NCBI GenBank assembly: GCA_015233265.1 | Contig: JADFXZ010000116.1 | Span: forward strand, 1-6,858 | Direction: 5' to 3' | From: Nitrospirota bacterium | GTDB lineage: Bacteria; Nitrospirota; Thermodesulfovibrionia; Thermodesulfovibrionales; Magnetobacteriaceae | DNA: 6,858 bases | Shown here: positions 5,577-6,858 of the stretch, in pieces | Numbering within the stretch: position 1 is the stretch's first letter | Layout: the number at the start of each line of letters is the position of its first letter | Program-made: the position numbers and the translations under genes | The notes under the pieces: generated by a model | What the model was told of the DNA's origin: nothing | Seen by the model: the letters and a program-made list of their open reading frames with translations, nothing else | The model's database searches: none

Positions 5577-6274
5577 GTGTCACTCTTGTGACGGGGGCAT
5601 CGGGGGGGATTGGCATGGCGGCATGCCGCAGGCTCCTGCAAAATAACTCTAACGTCATCGCCCACTATAACACTGCGGATGAAAGATTTGTAGAAGGCCT
5701 CGGCAATCAATGCCTTGCCGTAAGGGCTGATTTAAGGAAGACAGGCGACGTTGAAACCCTCTCAAGACTGATTGAGTCACGTTACGGGCATCTTGACCAC
5801 ATTGTCAACGCTGCCGGAGTCAGCTCCGATGGGCTGTTGATTAAATACCCCGAAGACCAGTGGGACAATGTGATTGATATAAACCTCGGCGGCTGCTTCA
5901 GGGTAGTTAAAGCGATGCTGCCACTGTTGATAGCGGCAGGCGGCGGGCATATTATAAATATTTCCTCACGCTCAGCTTTAACAGGTACTGCCGGTCAATG
6001 TGCCTATAGTGCCTCGAAGGCCGCCCTGCTTGGCCTGACATTTTCGCTGGCAAAGGAGCTGGCGCCGCACAATATCAGGGTAAATGCCGTAATGCCCGGA
6101 TATATCGCCACACCTATGGGGCTGGCTAATTTAAACGCACTTGAGCGCGCAAGGTCAGACAGTGTGCTTAATACCCTTGCTGAGGCTTATGAGGCGGCAG
6201 AGGTGATCGCCTTTATACTGAATACAAAGCGTGTCTCAGGGCAGATCTTTACGCTCGATAGCAGGTTGACATGA
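5573..6274 (+). CDS. FabG-like short-chain dehydrogenase/reductase in the biotin operon
   Basis: This 233-aa classical SDR is closest in pattern to 3-oxoacyl-ACP reductase. The NAD(P)-binding TGASGGIG lies at 7-14 and NAAG at 79-82. The catalytic tetrad Asn104, Ser132, Tyr145, Lys149 is complete (INLGG, NISS, YSASK), followed by PGYIATPM (175-182). The C terminus reads SGQIFTLDSRLT instead of the usual FabG ending with a Gly-Gly turn, a variant seen in other operon-borne SDRs. Translation begins at GTG 5573, overlapping the bioF stop by 4 bp, and its own stop overlaps the bioD ATG by 4 bp, so it is locked into biotin synthesis. The likely role is reducing a beta-keto intermediate during pimeloyl-ACP chain building, possibly the methyl-ester-masked substrates of the BioC route. 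The substrate is inferred; a general fatty-acid role cannot be excluded. Confidence 0.88.
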   Translation: MSVTLVTGASGGIGMAACRRLLQNNSNVIAHYNTADERFVEGLGNQCLAVRADLRKTGDVETLSRLIESRYGHLDHIVNAAGVSSDGLLIKYPEDQWDNVIDINLGGCFRVVKAMLPLLIAAGGGHIINISSRSALTGTAGQCAYSASKAALLGLTFSLAKELAPHNIRVNAVMPGYIATPMGLANLNALERARSDSVLNTLAEAYEAAEVIAFILNTKRVSGQIFTLDSRLT

Positions 6275-6858
6275 GAGGGTTCTTTATCACTGGCACAGAT
6301 ACCGGCGTGGGGAAGACCGTCGTCAGCGCTATGCTGAGCATTTTAATGCTTGAGCGCGGGTTTAATGTCTCAGTAAGAAAACCTATCGAAACCGGCTGTG
6401 ACACTCAGACTCTAATTCCAAAAGACGGCCTTTTCTTAAAGCAGATCACTGGCAGCGCTGAATCGCTTGACGTAATAACCCCTGTTCGATTGCGTAGTCC
6501 ACTAGCCCCGCTTGTGGCGGCGGATCTCGATGGTACGACGATTGATGTTGAGGCGTTGATTAAATCATTATGCGGCATAGACAGCTCGTGCGTTGCAGTC
6601 GTCGAGGGTGTAGGCGGGCTTGTCGTTCCGATTGCAAGGCAATTCTTCGTTTCTGATTTGATAAAGGCGCTTGGGCTGCCGGCGATACTTGTGTCAGCGA
6701 ACAGGCTTGGGACAATCAATCACACGCTTCTGTCGCTTGAGCATATGCTCAACAAAGGCATTACAGTTGCCGGCATAGTCTTTAATAATAACTGTGTTGC
6801 TGACCCGTCTTATCACAAGCCCCTTGTATATGCCGTTGAACCGGCTTTTGGTCTTAAT
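6271..6858 (+). CDS. bioD: Dethiobiotin synthetase, 3'-truncated by window edge
   Basis: BioD is an ATP- and Mg-dependent cytosolic enzyme that carboxylates 7,8-diaminopelargonate and closes the ureido ring of dethiobiotin. The frame runs from ATG 6271 to the last base (196 codons, no stop). The family is about 220-240 aa, so only a few dozen residues should be missing. Motifs: P-loop GTDTGVGKT (8-16), KPIETG with catalytic Lys37 (37-42), the Asp52 region that would help bind Mg, VEGVGGLVVP (111-120) with Glu112, the ANRLGTINH loop (143-151) and the base-contacting Asn pair region FNNN (171-174). The start overlaps the stop of the reductase as ATGA, giving translational coupling. The other biotin genes (bioA, bioB, bioC or a functional equivalent) may lie downstream or elsewhere; none is in this window. 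Confidence 0.95.
   Translation, partial: MRGFFITGTDTGVGKTVVSAMLSILMLERGFNVSVRKPIETGCDTQTLIPKDGLFLKQITGSAESLDVITPVRLRSPLAPLVAADLDGTTIDVEALIKSLCGIDSSCVAVVEGVGGLVVPIARQFFVSDLIKALGLPAILVSANRLGTINHTLLSLEHMLNKGITVAGIVFNNNCVADPSYHKPLVYAVEPAFGLN

Noticed and set aside
5189..5710. 173-aa minus strand open frame opposite bioF and the reductase
   Set aside because: It lies fully antisense to two clearly conserved genes; its length is explained by GC-rich codon bias on the + strand.
6405..6719. 104-aa minus strand open frame near the right edge
   Set aside because: It is antisense to bioD, whose motifs (P-loop, KPIETG, EGVGG) are unmistakable on the + strand.

Overview
The window is bacterial, with moderate GC (by eye). 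Every gene I can support lies on the + strand. No rRNA, tRNA or CRISPR was seen. The gene content (a KaiC2-type kaiC with two kaiB genes and a PAS histidine kinase, next to a biotin operon carrying a FabG-like reductase) suggests a non-cyanobacterial, probably anaerobic or sediment lineage such as Nitrospirota or a former deltaproteobacterium. This placement is a low-confidence impression from gene content; no taxonomic marker is present.

Region 1 (1-3658) is a clock-like signalling cluster. It begins with the 3' part of a histidine kinase (PAS, coiled coil, H-box, ATPase) whose frame runs off the left edge and looks preceded by a receiver domain. A complete kaiC follows (two RecA/P-loop domains, Ser-Ser phosphosite, C-terminal coiled coil), then two tandem, divergent kaiB genes that overlap by 4 bp. 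No kaiA-like gene is visible. The likely logic is that KaiC cycles between ATPase and phosphorylation states, the KaiB proteins bind its CI ring, and the kinase relays the state. This is inferred from homologous systems. Directly after the amber stop of kaiC the same frame stays open for 27 charged codons, as if the coiled coil had been shortened by a TAG.

Region 2 (3659-4436) is mostly non-coding. It holds a roughly 280-bp imperfect palindrome (51-bp outer arms, 26-bp inner arms) that looks like a MITE-like or dispersed palindromic repeat. After it comes a near-consensus promoter placed so that transcription would start at the ATG of a small coiled-coil/membrane protein gene (83 aa). A 109-bp gap precedes the biotin genes.

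Region 3 (4437-6858) is a translationally coupled biotin operon: bioF, a FabG-like short-chain dehydrogenase, and bioD, cut by the right edge. Both junctions are 4-bp stop/start overlaps. BioF makes 7-keto-8-aminopelargonate from pimeloyl-ACP/CoA and alanine. BioD closes the ureido ring of dethiobiotin. The reductase probably helps build the pimeloyl chain.
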